Shown here piece after piece: positions 12,383 through 24,134 of a stretch of DNA of 64,000 nucleotides. Both the position numbers and the translations under genes were made by a program. Each line of letters begins with the position of its first letter. The stretch's first letter is position 1. Source of the stretch: Gyromitra esculenta. Taxonomy: Eukaryota > Ascomycota > Pezizomycetes > Pezizales > Discinaceae. The stretch is taken from assembly GCA_038503075.1 (NCBI GenBank), contig JBCAML010000002.1, forward strand, positions 62,001-126,000, read 5' to 3'. The notes under the pieces are model-generated. The model saw only the letters and a program-made list of their open reading frames with translations, made no database searches and was not told the DNA's origin.

Positions 12383-13592
12383 AGCGCTCTTGTATCTACA
12401 TGTCGTAGTGTGAAGTGAATTGGGGGGGTTTTTTTTTGGTGTTGTTGGTTTTCTTGATTTTTTTTCTTCTCTTCGTGTGGTTTGGTTATGGAGTTTATTG
12501 CGTTTATATTTGAGGCTTCTTGTTTTATATTTGTTCGTGAGCGAAACAGAGACTCTGAGTCTGTAGCGCGCTTGGGGTTTGTTGATAGGCTGGAGAGGAG
12601 TTTTTACATACGGATGGGGGCTGGCGATTCGTGCTTGGGTTTGATGAATTTTACGAAACTTAATTAGTGCATTGGAGGGGTCTTTTGAAATTTTAGCTTG
12701 TCTTATTATTTTGTGTTTCGTATCTCATAAACGTGGATAGAGTATTTGAGCATGGAATCTCTCGCAAATTCGTGGAGCATGATGTGTAGCTCTCGATATT
12801 GCACCCAAGCATTCTATGTCTGGGTGATAGATAGATAGATAGATTAATCATACACGCATCCAACCTCTTGGGTTATGGCGGTTGGCAAAAGGAAATAAAC
12901 AAAACACGCATAACTAATAAACACTTCTCGAAACAAACAACAAATCCAAACAAACTCTAACTAAAATAAACATAAAAATTCTCCCTCATCCCTTCATTCT
13001 CTTCCTCCCTTTAACAATTTATTTCTCTTCACCTTTCCAAACTCCCGTACCCCCATTTTAGCTCCCTATCTTCTTTCTCAACTTCTTCTCTGTGTCTGGG
13101 CGGGGGCTGTCTGGGCTTTCGACGAAAGCCCTTTACACGTTTCTAATGCTGATCGGGTATATGGTGAAAGTTTCAAATACAGCATACCATATCAAAAGCT
13201 CTAATACAGACTATGACGCCAGTATACCTTTGTACTCCTATGCGAAAGTACCATAACCTTCGGGTTGAACGTACCTAATGAGTAAACAACAACTCCTATG
13301 CGAGTGTATTTTTGCGAGTGATACGGTATGACGATCTGCACCGAATGCTAGCCGATAGCTAACGTATTCAACGTCCTACTATAGAGTATACGGCTCTACA
13401 AATTAAACCAATCCACTTGATATCACTAGAGAAACTGAAGAATTTTTTTTTTAATGATGTGTTTTATTTCAAATCTATCAAAGAAATATATATCCTGGTG
13501 CCACAGAAAACATGTAGAGAAAATAGAGACCCACATATCTACCTAGATAAATACGAGTGGAATTTCTCATGATATTGATTTCTTCCAGCATG
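12383..13592. other. Intergenic, two genes' 3' ends converge
   Basis: The rhodopsin-domain gene (+) and the AA14 gene (-) converge on this interval. It contains poly-T and pyrimidine-rich stretches just after the first stop codon, a GATA microsatellite at 12826-12844, and a C/T-rich segment around 12980-13090. No gene is evident. Confidence 0.6.
12826..12844. repeat. (GATA)n microsatellite
   Basis: Nearly five consecutive GATA units in the convergent intergenic region. A related CTAT array lies at 42453-42473. Confidence 0.9.
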
Positions 13593-14940
13593 TCACCAGC
13601 CTCCCCAAATTTTTAAGCCACGGTGGCCCTGTCTTCCAACTTCAGATGGAGAAGCTGACGCAGAGGCAGAGGCAGAGGTGGCAGGTGCAGATGCAGATTC
13701 AGTAACGACAGGGGCAGTAGTGTTAGCACTTTTGACTATGGTGCTGAAGGTAGAAACAGCACTGCTAACAGCGATTTGCGTGCTGCTGGGGGCAACTTCC
13801 GCGACACTAGACGCAGTAACATCAGCAGCAACAATAGTAGTGCTGCTAGCGGTGGCCTCTTTAGCGGTCGCCGTCTGGTTGTGTCCATCCTGGAAAATAT
13901 CTGTTTGGGCGCCCTCGAAATATCCGTAACCGGTGTTGTAGGTTGGTGCGTAGTGTCCTGGCTCGAACATGTTGTTTCCCTCCAGGTTCTTCCAGTACAT
14001 GGGCGACTTGGCTCCGGAAATACATTTGGTCGTGTTGCCTTCGCAGTTGACGGGAGCAACAGGCTTGCCGAGAGCTTTGGTGTTGGTGGCACCGGTGACG
14101 TGGCAGACGAAGGGGACCATGTACATTTGGTCAGTGCCACCGATGGATTTGTGGATCCAGAACCTGAGTGTTATGTTAGCCTGCCAGGATCGCGAAACGG
14201 GTGTATGGGAGTGCTTACCATGAGCACATGCACCTATCATTCGGGCAAGCAGGAAGATCGGGGACGTGGAAAGTCTCGAGTTGGCGCGCAGGGCTGTCGT
14301 GGACGACAGAAAAGACCACAAAATCCTCAGGCTTCACTGCTCTAGCATCACTCTTGTAGGCAATGGCAAGAGCACTTCCAGCAACATCAGTCCTTGCGGG
14401 CGCATGCATATCTATGAAAAAAAAAGCATTGATGTTAGTAAATCGTGAACAGTCCACGCCTTAACCCAGGCCACCTGACCAGAAGGGAAAAGTGGATAAA
14501 CTTACTCCCCCATCCGTTTTCGTTGAGCCATGGGTCAGGTGCTACCCTAGGGTTCGCATCATGGAATCCTCGCCCAAGGGTAGTGAAAGCCTTGTTGGAA
14601 GATATTTCAACATCTACCGCGCCGTTGGCGGGGAGGGCAAAGCTTTCGTTATCCGCAGGTGGGTTATCGAGGTTTCCGTGCCACCACCTACATCTAGCTT
14701 TAGTAAATACCCTACCAAGGACGGTGCTGCAGCAGCAAGGTGTCTATAGATAGACAGCAGAGTGTCTTACCATTGATCAAATGTGTAATCTTGAAGAGGC
14801 TGACTGGCATTGTCACTATTGATGTTGGTAGGGTCAAGACCATACATTGAAGGCATCCAACATGCCAGATGGGCGTTGGATGTTAGCACCTGGGACAAAA
14901 TCAACGGGAGCAAAGCCGGGAGATTCTTGAAAACGGCCAT
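13593..14940 (-). CDS. AA14-type lytic polysaccharide monooxygenase, secreted
   Basis: Four exons (14771-14940, 14506-14687, 14219-14411, 13593-14163) give 371 aa. The start at 14940 yields a 23-residue signal peptide (MAVFKNLPALLPLILSQVL...) cleaved at SNA/HLACW, leaving His as the first mature residue, as required for a copper histidine brace. HLACWMPSMYGLD resembles the HAALWxPSMYGFN start of AA14 enzymes. FDQWWWHGNLDNPP, SALAIAYKSDARAVKPEDF, FHVPDLPACPND, CHVTGATNTKALGKP and EGNNMFEPGHYAP follow in family order. By position, mature His1, His97 (in NMHAPAR) and Tyr173 (in DQMYM) are the likely copper ligands. The last 100 residues are Ser/Thr/Ala-rich linker-like sequence with no GPI signal or binding module that I recognise. 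AA14 members were described as acting on xylan-coated cellulose; activity here is inferred. Confidence 0.88.
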
Positions 14941-16375
14941 ATCGAAGTTTGAGTTGGTAGGAACGTAAATGCGGAAAGAAGAATATGGATAGTTGAAAAA
15001 GCCGAGAGTTCCTGCTGTCGAGTGATCGGGTCAAAGTGAATGTGCTGAACAAATGAATGGACCTGCCGAGGCGAACAAAAAGAATGAGTGAGTGAATGGA
15101 TGAAAGCTACAAGCCTGAGGAGCGGATAGCAGAAGAAGAAAAAAAAATAGTTGAGTTCTTCAATGCCCTTTATGTAAAGTCTCTCCTACTAAGCTTTGAC
15201 CATGTCGAGATACAGCCACCTACCTTATTGATGGCGTTTACTAAGGCTATGTTTCAGAAGGGATACTTTGGAACCGAACTACTCGCAGACGCATGGATGC
15301 CTTCGATCCTCGAGAGGATAATTACCCGAAAGTTTTATTGAGCGAAGTCTGATCGTTGCCCGGCAGGGCTAATTAGTTGGGGCGGCGCCCTTACTATTCT
15401 AATAAACCTGATACATTAAGAAGCTGCTGCATGGTTCTTGCTTTTATTTAGTGACAACTGCGCATAACTCACCATCGAGTAGCAGAGCAGATCTTCCGGG
15501 CATTATTCAACCCGTTCTCTCTGTCTCTATTACAAAGCGAATCACAAGCTACGTCCTCCAAGACAAACCATTTTCGGTTCTTGGCTACGGATACGGCGTT
15601 TCACTAATGCGAATTTAGGATTAGCAGGGCTGCTGTGGCGCCTGCTTACAACACCAACGGCCGACCCTTATAATAACACCACTGCGATGTTCCGTGAGAT
15701 AGGGAATGCGTGTATGTTCCTTGAGCCTGGATTATGGAATCAACTGTAAATTTGTGGGACAGGCTTTAAGGTGCCGTCTCCTTACGAGCTCCAGTTGTTG
15801 GTACCGATACGTAGGCTGGGGTAACCTAATCTACTAAGGTACAATACCAAGTAAGAACCCTGACACCCTTAGGAGTGAAGTTTAATCTAGAACCTCGGCC
15901 GAACCTTCCTATTCTTTTTAACACTGGAATCTCTTTTGAATTCTTCTGTGTCATGAAATCGGAGAGAATCCAAGGGAAGCAAAGCTTAATCCTCCTCATT
16001 GCTGCCAAGGAGGACTCTCTTGCTTAACTGTTAGCTCTATCCCAGTAATCCTTTAAATGCTCCGGAGCTGTTATCACTGCATGACATCTGACGTCGATCA
16101 GTGATCCTGTGAACTGCAAGTTTAGTCGGTTCACGTGACTCCTCTGTTTACACCCACTATCCGAAAACAGATACTGAAGCTACATGGCAAAATAGTAGAC
16201 GTCCATGATGCTAGAGTCCACGCAAATACAGCAGGTGAAACGCCGGTTATAATATATTTCGGCATAACCTAGCTACTGTACCAACAAGACCACAATCTCG
16301 AAACACAAACCGTCCAAGTCAAAAAAAAAAAAAAACCACCTCCTTCCGTTAAACCGGGACATTAAATCGTAAGCA
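14941..16375. other. Promoter of the AA14 gene and intergenic DNA
   Basis: The AA14 start lies at the left edge, so the first few hundred bases should hold its promoter, though I see no clear TATA box. An 81-codon plus-strand frame at 15096-15341 is open but matches nothing I know and is not annotated. A poly-A run lies at 16321-16336, just past the end of the sulfite oxidase gene. Confidence 0.5.
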
Positions 16376-18308
16376 TTACTCTTCAGGGTCACGACCACCC
16401 TGGTTCCTCACTATTTCAAGATACGAATCGTTATCCTCCAAGTCAAATTCCAAGGGCACTGTTATCGGCGTCAACGGAGTCCCCTTCTCCTCCAACTGCC
16501 TCAGGCGGTTAGCTGTTTGCTCTTTAGTCTTGTTGACGCTGTAGATGGAGATCCGATGGCAGCTCGACGTAACATGCAAGTCCCAATTCCTACCAGCACA
16601 ATTAGCATCTCATCTCTCATGACCGGAACGGTAACAGATTTGGGATCATTACCAAGCCGAGCGAACAAACGTCGGCTGGGTGTTCAGCGAGTTATCCCAG
16701 CATCTGCACACAAACTCCAGCCAGCCCTCGGCATCACACGGCACGTCGATCGACCACAGTCTCCAGGCGTGGTAGTATTTCTTGCTAACGTTCTGCCACG
16801 GGACTTCGTACCAGATCGAGCCGCCGTCCATGGAGACCTCTACGCGTTGTGGCCAGCGCCCGCCGCCGCTGTAGGCCCAGCCTTTCACGGTGATCTTGCC
16901 GTCGTGCACGATCACGTCTTTGTCGAGAGGCGACATGATGGCGCTGGAAACGGGCATGTCTTGGATTGAGAACCCGGAGCTGTAGAGCGTGTTGTGTTTG
17001 CCGATTTGCTGGTTGTAGTAGAGGTATTCCTTGCGCTGGACGACGCCCATGCTGGGCTCGGCGAGGGCGTTGACCTTCGTGAGCCATTTACAGGATCTTG
17101 CGCCACTACCACGATATTCCAGTCAGCTACGGTAATAGTAGTGCTCGGGGGATGGGGCGGGTGGGGGGGAGTTCACATGTAACCAAATACTACCATCCTC
17201 AAAGGAAACCCATGAATCTTTGGCAGAGGCTTATCATTCATTTCAAACGCCAGCAGGACTTCATTCATCTTGACCTTCCTCCACGGCACCGAGACCGCAT
17301 AGTTCCACACCTGGCCCTTCTTGAAATACGTATCCGCACCAATAAACTCCAAATGCTGTGCTTCCGGCTTCAGCCCACCGCAATACTTGATAACCTTTTT
17401 CAGACTAACGCCCGTCCACTTGGCGGTCGCAATGGCGCCTTCCGCCCACTAATTCCCCCCCCTCAACATCTCAGCAACCGGTAATAAACACCAGCTAACG
17501 TGACAGAAGATCGCTACTCACAGGAGCATTAATAAGCTCATCCCCTTCCCCGGGATACAGCGCAATCTGCTCGATCCGTCGGGTGCCCGAGCACTGAATA
17601 GTCACCACGTTGCTCTGTCGCGGAAACAGCTCCTCGTTCTTGAGATCCGCCATAGTGAGCCGCTTTGGCTCGTTGACCAGGCCGCCGATGTCAAAGAAGT
17701 ATTCGTCTTCCTCGATCTCTGGGATCCCGCCATGGTTCCTGACGAAATGCAGTTCGTTCGGAGTGATTACATTCTCCATCAAACGTCCCTATATATAGAG
17801 TGAAGAAATGCGATTAACACGCATATATAATAGTGTATAGATAGATAGGTAGGTAGGTGCTCACTCTTGGAGGTTCTCCATTGTACGGGAAGTCAAGCAC
17901 GTGGGTCATATCGGGTGCTTTCTCCTCCTTCACGATGCGCCAGCTCTCGTCGGGGATGTTTTTTAGGGTTGGGCCGAGCGCGGCATGGTATTGTTTCCAG
18001 CGCACCCCTTCCAAGATCGGGTTCGTTTTTGGCAGTGGCTCGAGCTGGAACTCTGGCGGCTAATCAGGAGGGAAAAGAGCGTAAGTAAAAATGACAAAGT
18101 CTGGCAAAAGCGCTGCAATTGGATTACAGCTGGAGGGAGGGAGGGAGGGAGGAAGATTTACGTGTGCGAAATCGTGGGTTGCCAGAATCTTTGCAGCCTC
18201 CTCTCTCTTTTCTGGATACTCTTCCCACTCCACGTATCCATGCCATCCCTTCCTTTCCTCAGCGAAATAGGGCTGGGCCGGGTTAATGGGGATCTGAACA
18301 GGGGCCAT
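16376..18308 (-). CDS. Molybdenum-dependent sulfite oxidase
   Basis: Six exons (18162-18308, 17865-18059, 17522-17788, 17177-17448, 16653-17105, 16376-16589) join to 515 aa. The Moco domain shows PNELHFVRNHGGIP near residue 125, VVTIQCSGTRR with the molybdenum-ligand Cys at about residue 180, and KIHGFPLRMVVFGYIGARSCKWL, which is only complete when an intron (17106-17176) is removed with its Ile codon split. The C-terminal dimerisation domain follows (VKGWAYSGGGRWPQRVEVSMDGG, WSIDVPCDAEGW, NWDLHVTSSCHRI). There is no N-terminal cytochrome b5 domain and no obvious mitochondrial presequence. The protein ends in PEE, not a peroxisomal SKL-type signal. It should oxidise sulfite to sulfate. The CSG and TRR residues replace the commoner CAG and NRR. 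Confidence 0.93.
18132..18153. repeat. (GGGA)n microsatellite in sulfite oxidase intron 1
   Basis: Five GGAG-type units lie inside the first intron (18060-18161) of the sulfite oxidase gene, close to its 5' splice site on the minus strand. Seen on that strand it is a long pyrimidine (CCCT) tract. Confidence 0.85.
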
Positions 18309-19625
18309 TGCGATAGTAGATGAGGAGTAAATCTGTTTGAAGCAATTGGTTTCTACAAGCCCGGCTCGACAGCAGCCCTGGCCATGGCTTTATCTTCTCC
18401 CCCGCTGCAGCAGAGACAACACGATAGTTACACGAAGTGGCACCGGCGATCCAGACGGCCACGGGCTTGAAGCAGGATGACGAAGGTGGGCAAGAACCGA
18501 TGACGAAAACAATACACAACAGTGGACGTGCAGCGGATGGGGGCGGATGCGATGCACAAAAGAGGCGCCGTGGATAGCAAACAGGTCGAGATGCATTGTA
18601 GCCGCCGGCTTCCCCGGTGCTGTGGAGGCAGCAATTGTTGCATCCGTCCGATGCACCCCCGAGCCTGTTGCTGTGACGGCGGCTGCCACGGAGATGCCGA
18701 CCGACCACACGGAAAGTCCGCTTTACCCGAGCGAGTGACACGGTATGATCGCGCTCTATCTGCAGCGTTTCAAGATTAAGCATAGCTGTGGGAGACATGG
18801 CGTTGATTGACTGAGTATCATCATCCAGCATGCACCCCTCATATTACCTATCATTTCACAGAGTATGGCGAGTTGACAATAAATACCCAAGACTCTGTGC
18901 TCTTTTATCTTTTCCTCCTCGTCCACTGTCTTGAATGTAGTCGTCTAGCCCTCAGGGGCATCCATGATGCACAGCGTGCTGGATGAACGGCGTATCGATC
19001 CCATTTGCTAGATCCACTTCCTTCCGCTCATACTCTGCCTAGTAAATACCCACTCTTTGAAATCTGGAAATCCGTTGGCACCCCTCAATAGATCACGGCC
19101 CTTTCGTCCTCTGCCAACCTAAATCCCTCAGCCAGTCTCTTTACAGTACAATCGCCCTGTAAGAATGCGGTTGGTTCCAAAAGTAATATTCTTATAAAGA
19201 GTTATTCTTATATGAAAAGTGGGCCACACTCAAATTTACCCCTGTCAGGACTGGATTCAGCATTCTAATATGGCGAGTACTCTTATAGTTAGCACTCTTA
19301 TAGGGCGATTGTACTGTATTCCCTTGTCTCACGCCACTCCTCCATCGATCGCTACCCTACACTTTACTGCTGGCTTCGTTCCTCTTATCCTGATAATTTC
19401 CATGTTTTCCAGATTGGCACTCTCCCTAGCGCCGGTTCCATATACCAGGGCAATTCACCAGTGAGAAAAGTGTCCGTCTAGCAGCACACCAGCTCAGGAT
19501 GCAGCGCTGAAATAGGTATGAACATTACTCGCAAACACGAGCAGCGTCGACAATAAAATACAAGCAGAGTTTGAATCAACCCATGCTCCGTACTCCAGCC
19601 CAACCCAATCCATGATCTCGATACT
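18309..19625. other. Intergenic, sulfite oxidase promoter side, with a MITE
   Basis: This holds the upstream region of sulfite oxidase and the 3' side of homogentisate dioxygenase. A GC-rich stretch at about 18380-18770 produces overlapping spurious frames on both strands. A miniature mariner-like element sits at 19142-19318. No gene is evident. Confidence 0.55.
19142..19318. mobile_element. Miniature mariner-like element, 173 bp, TA-flanked
   Basis: Perfect 15-bp terminal repeats, CAGTACAATCGCCCT at 19144-19158 and its reverse complement at 19302-19316, are flanked by TA on both sides (19142-19143 and 19317-19318). CAGT...ACTG ends with a TA duplication are the hallmark of Tc1/mariner/pogo elements. 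The similarity continues inward with scattered transitions (TGTAAGAATGC against TATAAGAGTGC). The interior repeats short TCTTATA motifs and has no reading frame, so the element is non-autonomous. Confidence 0.88.
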
Positions 19626-21210
19626 CTATTTCGACTCGGTCACAGAATACGGTTTTGTGATGCCCCATTTCCCGGGCGGCGGCTGGAAATGCCTTTTAAG
19701 GGGAACCCAGCTCTCCTCGTTATAGCCCTCTTGAACCTTTTTACAAGTCTTCAAACCCCATTCCGTCACACCGACCATAAACTTGCCTGTACCCTTGTTA
19801 GCTGTAGTCGCAACACCGCTCAAAGTAGGGTTTCATACTCTCGAACATGAAAGCCATGCTATTTTCTCCAGTCTTTGCTGGCTTGAGATCAGCATTGGTT
19901 GCACCCTCATGAGCACCAGCGTCCGGTCCGTGGGCCGACATGACATTATGCAAGCTTGCGCCTCCTGGCCGAAAACCACCGGCATTCTTGGCGTCATATT
20001 CTCCCGATATCAATCCCATGAATTCTGACATGGTATTACGATGAAAGTATGGTGGACGGAATGTATCCTCGCCAACAAGCCAGCGAGCAGGAAAGATGAC
20101 AAAATCTGCGACAGCCGTGCCGTGGACGGGTGACTGTACCGTGAGCACGGTGAAAATGCTCGGGTCTGGATGGTCGTAGGAAACAGTGCCGATCGTGTTG
20201 AAGCGTCCGAGGTCGTACTTCATAGGGTAATAGTTCCCATGCCAAGCAACGACATCGAAGGGTGTGTGCTGCTGAGTCGCATTGAAAAGATTCCCATCAA
20301 ACTTAGCTGTGATGCAATAAGGGTTCGACGCAGATCCTGCATCATCAGTAAAGGACGCAACGGGCGCTTGAAAGTCGCGGGAATTGGCGAGACCATTCGA
20401 GCCAATGGGACCGAGTTCTGGGAGTTCAAAATGTCCAGCCGTGAAAGTTTCTAGGATGTAGCCGCGAATTGGACCTGCCGGAAGGGCGATGCGGAAACGA
20501 ATTCCACGGGGAATAATAAGGATCTCCAGAGGGCGAACATATATTCTATCACAGAGTACTGTTAGACTTTGTTCTTGACTATAGCGAGAGATTCTCGAGA
20601 GTTACCGCCCAAGTTCCGTCTCGACGTCCATTTCCCCAGACTGCAGGACTATGAGAAAATCGCCATCCGCGTTGTAGAACGCTGATCGTTCGTCCATATC
20701 CTTCCCAGCAGCAAATACATAGATACCAATGCCATTCTTCGTGCTTACATCACCAGCACCGGCGACCATATGCATACCTCGAACAAAATCCACAGTCTCA
20801 TCGATATCGAATGGATCCCATCTCAGCTGGTTTGGGATCTGGTGGAATGAAGATGGGCGTGGACTAGGAGTAGCTCCTGGAACAATGTCTGGGATCGGAG
20901 CGAAGGAGGAATGTGCGGCAGCGGGCATGATCCGGTAGAGCCAAGTCTGCTTGTTTGTTTCTCGGGGAGCGGTAAACGCAGTCCCAGACAGTTTTTCGGC
21001 ATAGAGCCCGAAGGCAGGTTTTTGCGGAGAATTCTGGCCAATCGGGAGAGCGCCAGGTATAGCTTCTGATCTGAAACCAAGAGGGTGGTCAGTGCATGAG
21101 CGATTGAGCACGAAGAGCACAAAGAGGGACAGAGTAGCTCACTCATGGTATGAATTGAAGCCATTCTGATACTTGTAAGGATCTGGAGTATTAAAAGCTG
21201 TGAAGGGCAT
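19626..21210 (-). CDS. hmgA: Homogentisate 1,2-dioxygenase
   Basis: Four exons (21143-21210, 20606-21070, 19839-20545, 19626-19786) give 466 aa. It opens the ring of homogentisate to maleylacetoacetate in tyrosine/phenylalanine breakdown and limits pyomelanin formation. The start [39 protein letters not shown] is typical of the family, which is why I chose 21210 although the frame stays open upstream. The iron ligands are visible: His and Glu in [12 protein letters not shown] (about H346, E352) and His in SAHGPD (about H383), with GGASLHN before it. A 52-nt intron (19787-19838) near the 3' end restores the conserved [13 protein letters not shown] join. Fungal hmgA is often clustered with fumarylacetoacetase and maleylacetoacetate isomerase, but neither is in this window. 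Confidence 0.97.
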
Positions 21211-22000
21211 AGCTGCTGCTTGAGGTTTGAGATTGGAGCGGGAGGAGAGGTGTTGGCGGGAGAAAGACCTGACGAGAGAATGAAAGGGTTCCAGGGTGAA
21301 GGGAGATGATTCTAGTGAAAGAATCAGCCCGAGAGAGAAGAGAAAGAGTGGAGATATAAGAAGAGACAGTCTCAGAAGCGTGAATGGTGTTGAGATGAAT
21401 GACGACCCATGATCTCCCGGCGATAAGCGCGAGAGCTCTCGGCTATTCACGGCCATGCTGTTCCGCTGCCAAGCCGGAAACAGCCAAGTACCAAACCGAT
21501 ATCCGGCTGATCATGTCTCGAATTTCTCCTGCAATACATGTATCTATCAGCATTTCTCAGCTATTTTTCAATAAAATCTAATTAATCGATAGAATTTTAT
21601 AGCGCCTAACTGCTAATTAGAGATAGTGCTCAGCATCTCTCAGCATCTCTTAGCATTGCTCAGTAGTTTTTCAATAGTTATTTGAAACTTAGATTCTAGC
21701 CTATTGCCGAAGTTAATGTAGACTGTACAGTAATCTGAATATCAATATTCTCATAGCCTGTCACGCGAATAATTTTTCCATGATTGTCAAATTCGATCAG
21801 ACGCCACAAAAAATAGCTATGCATTCATAAAAAACAGCTTAAAAGACCACCCCTCAAGATCCAATAACCGTTTTTCTTTGCCCCTAGGCCGGTAGATCCA
21901 ACAATTTACCAAAGAAAAATAAAATAAAATAGCCACTAAACCATTTAACTGAAACACATAAATTTTCACAAGGTACTCCAACGGGCGCCATATCCACCAT
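21211..22000. other. Intergenic, hmgA promoter side
   Basis: Directly upstream of the hmgA start the minus strand is very pyrimidine-rich (about 21225-21400), a common feature of fungal promoters and 5' leaders. Further right is AT-rich DNA with a short degenerate tandem of CTCAGCATCT units at about 21628-21662. No gene is evident. Confidence 0.55.
21628..21662. repeat. Short degenerate tandem repeat, CTCAGCATCT-like
   Basis: About three to four imperfect copies of a 10-base unit follow one another. Differences between copies are mainly C/T. An echo (CTCAGCTATTTTTCAATA against CTCAGTAGTTTTTCAATA) lies about 105 bp to the left, suggesting a small local duplication. Confidence 0.6.
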
Positions 22001-24134
22001 CTAGCATTTGATATCGCTCGGCATATCATAGTTCTCAATCCTCGCGTTGGATCCAGTCCCCTGCTTGGCATTGGCACCGAGACCACGCTTCCTGCGATAA
22101 AGTCAGTTTCCAATCTATAATACACCAAAGACAAAGAGGAATAACATACGCAAACGCTTTCCACAATTCACAGAGATTCTCTCCGCCCGTGATAGAACGG
22201 TCCGCATCCAGGATAGCGTTCCTAGCGGTGATGAAAGTCGGTGAACACGGTTGTAGCTTCATCCCCTCGAGCACCAACTTCATCGCGAGCTGGCGGCCAG
22301 TTGTCGGGATCTGGGTTCCAGGGCGGAAGGTCGGCATGACTGTAGCTTGGTATCCGTATTTGTCTTCAAGGTTCCACATGGCTTCGTAAAGGATATTAGC
22401 CCAAACGGAGCCAATAGCGTGGACGAGGGCGTTATAGTCGGGGGTGTTGATAGTGGCGTATGTGGTGGGGTTGGTGGTCAAGCTAGTAGAGTATGGGAAT
22501 TTGCGGATTCCTGTCATTGATGTTAGTCAATACTACACGAATTTGAACCTGCTACACACATGAGAGACATGTACGAACCGGCGCCATTAACCCAAGTACC
22601 CATCCCATAGTTAGTGTTACGGGTATCACCAGGCTTAATCCTAATAGCAGTCGCAAAGAAATCGCCCCACCCCTCACCCATACCGCCAGACTCAGTAGTA
22701 CTCAAACAAGTTGACCTCGATGGACCACCCGTAAGTCTATTGCTCAGACCATGGGTATACTCATGAATGATGACACCGTTATCAAAGTCGCCATCACGCT
22801 GAACCCCGCCTGCAGCATTCCACAAATACATCCTCATCCTCGGTCTAGACCCGTCAGCGGGGGTAGCGAAATTGGCATTATTCACCCCGGAGCCATCCTG
22901 GGCATTGAGCTGGACAGCGTCGTTTCCGAGACCACCGGTACCGGTATTAACATCCTCGAAGTTTCCAGCGGCTTCGGTGAAGCCGAGGACCTCGAGCAGA
23001 TCATGGTAAGCGTTGGTGGTGTAGAAGAGCTGAGAGGTAGCAGCATTGATATAGTTGTGGGGTGAAGAATCAGAAGTGCTATACGGGAAATTAAAGTTTA
23101 GGCTCGACCCGCCGTCCGCGCGTTGGTTGTTCAAGTAATCCGAGCCAGCGTCCCAGTTCTCTTGTGCAATACCATTGTTGCCGCGGGTAGTCTCGTAGTC
23201 GCTGGAGCCAGAGGTGTGCCAGCCGTTGGGCGAGGCAAAGGTGCTGTAAGGATTGGTCTCAGCGGTTCGAACACCGTCGGTAGGATCATTGACACCCAGT
23301 TTACTGTAATACTAGTTAGTAGCTATTACACAAGGAATAATAGTGATACGTACTAGACATTGTATGAAGCATCTGCAACGTAGTCAGCGATAGCAACAAT
23401 AGAGCCCTTCTCCTGCGCATTGGCGTAGGTAATAAGCCAGTTCTCATCCAGATCAGTCTCAAGTCTCCAGATAAGCTTGATACCCTCTGGAGTCCTATAG
23501 TAGGCTAAATCTGCTCTTGGTTCCTACACATCAAATCAGTCAGTGCCAACCCACAAAAGTAACCATATATCAAAATACCCACCGAAACAGCGCCCTCAGA
23601 ACCCATAATAGTAAACGACTGACCGCCACCCGTCAACGAGCTCTCCGGTACCGCCTGCGCAGAATCCACCTTCAATGGCAAATCCAACTTATCAACCACC
23701 CCTTTCAACGCCTCCAGGGGATCTAGCAACTGCTGTCGCTTCACAGGTGCAGGCACATCAAGTCCCTCAGTTACGAAACTTGATCCAACAGACAAGATCG
23801 ACCCATCACGCTTAACATTAACATTTGCCTGGGCGTTATCAATATCGAGGCCATTGAGTGTCTGCGTGAAGTACACGTGCGTGACACCGGAGTCACCATC
23901 AGTATAATCATCGCCGTTGGCACGGAACTCGATTCCTGGCGCAAGACCCCTCAGGTGCTCAGCTGCAATTGTCTTCGGGTTGCTGTCGGCGCGGGGTCTC
24001 AGTGCGGATTCGGTCAGTGCTGTGGATTCGGTGTAAGCACCATCGATTTGGCCGGGGATCACGAGTAAACGCCTGTGTGCGGTGACGGCGGACACTGCGG
24101 CGAGGGCTAGAAGAGGGGCAAATGGGAAACGCAT
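22001..24134 (-). CDS. mep: Fungalysin, secreted M36 extracellular metalloprotease
   Basis: Five exons (23583-24134, 23354-23523, 22579-23303, 22150-22510, 22001-22091) join to 632 aa, the usual length for the family. It has a signal peptide [19 protein letters not shown], then an FTP-type propeptide with [23 protein letters not shown], which normally keeps the zymogen inactive. The catalytic domain contains HEYTH at about residues 421-425, which supplies two zinc ligands and the catalytic Glu, followed by GLSNRLTGG and [12 protein letters not shown], where Glu at about 451 is the third zinc ligand. The C-terminal exon ends in [11 protein letters not shown]. The protease degrades extracellular proteins such as plant chitinases, keratin or elastin in other fungi; its role here is inferred. 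The gene lies head to tail with hmgA on the same strand, with no sign of shared regulation. Confidence 0.96.

Noticed and set aside
13678..14345. Long plus-strand frames (83-189 codons) across the AA14 gene
   Set aside because: Antisense shadows of the Ser/Thr/Ala-rich tail and conserved AA14 exons.
15096..15341. 81-codon plus-strand frame MDESYKPEERIAEEEKK...
   Set aside because: Open and helix-like, but with no homologue I recognise, no promoter signal and no splice continuation. Support is too weak to annotate.
16517..16969. 150-codon plus-strand open frame
   Set aside because: It is antisense to conserved sulfite oxidase exons (dimerisation domain) and is a GC-rich shadow frame.
18283..18831. 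182-codon minus-strand frame upstream of and overlapping the sulfite oxidase start
   Set aside because: Low-complexity GC-rich sequence with overlapping frames on both strands and no domain. The sulfite oxidase start at 18308 is in a different frame and fits the family.
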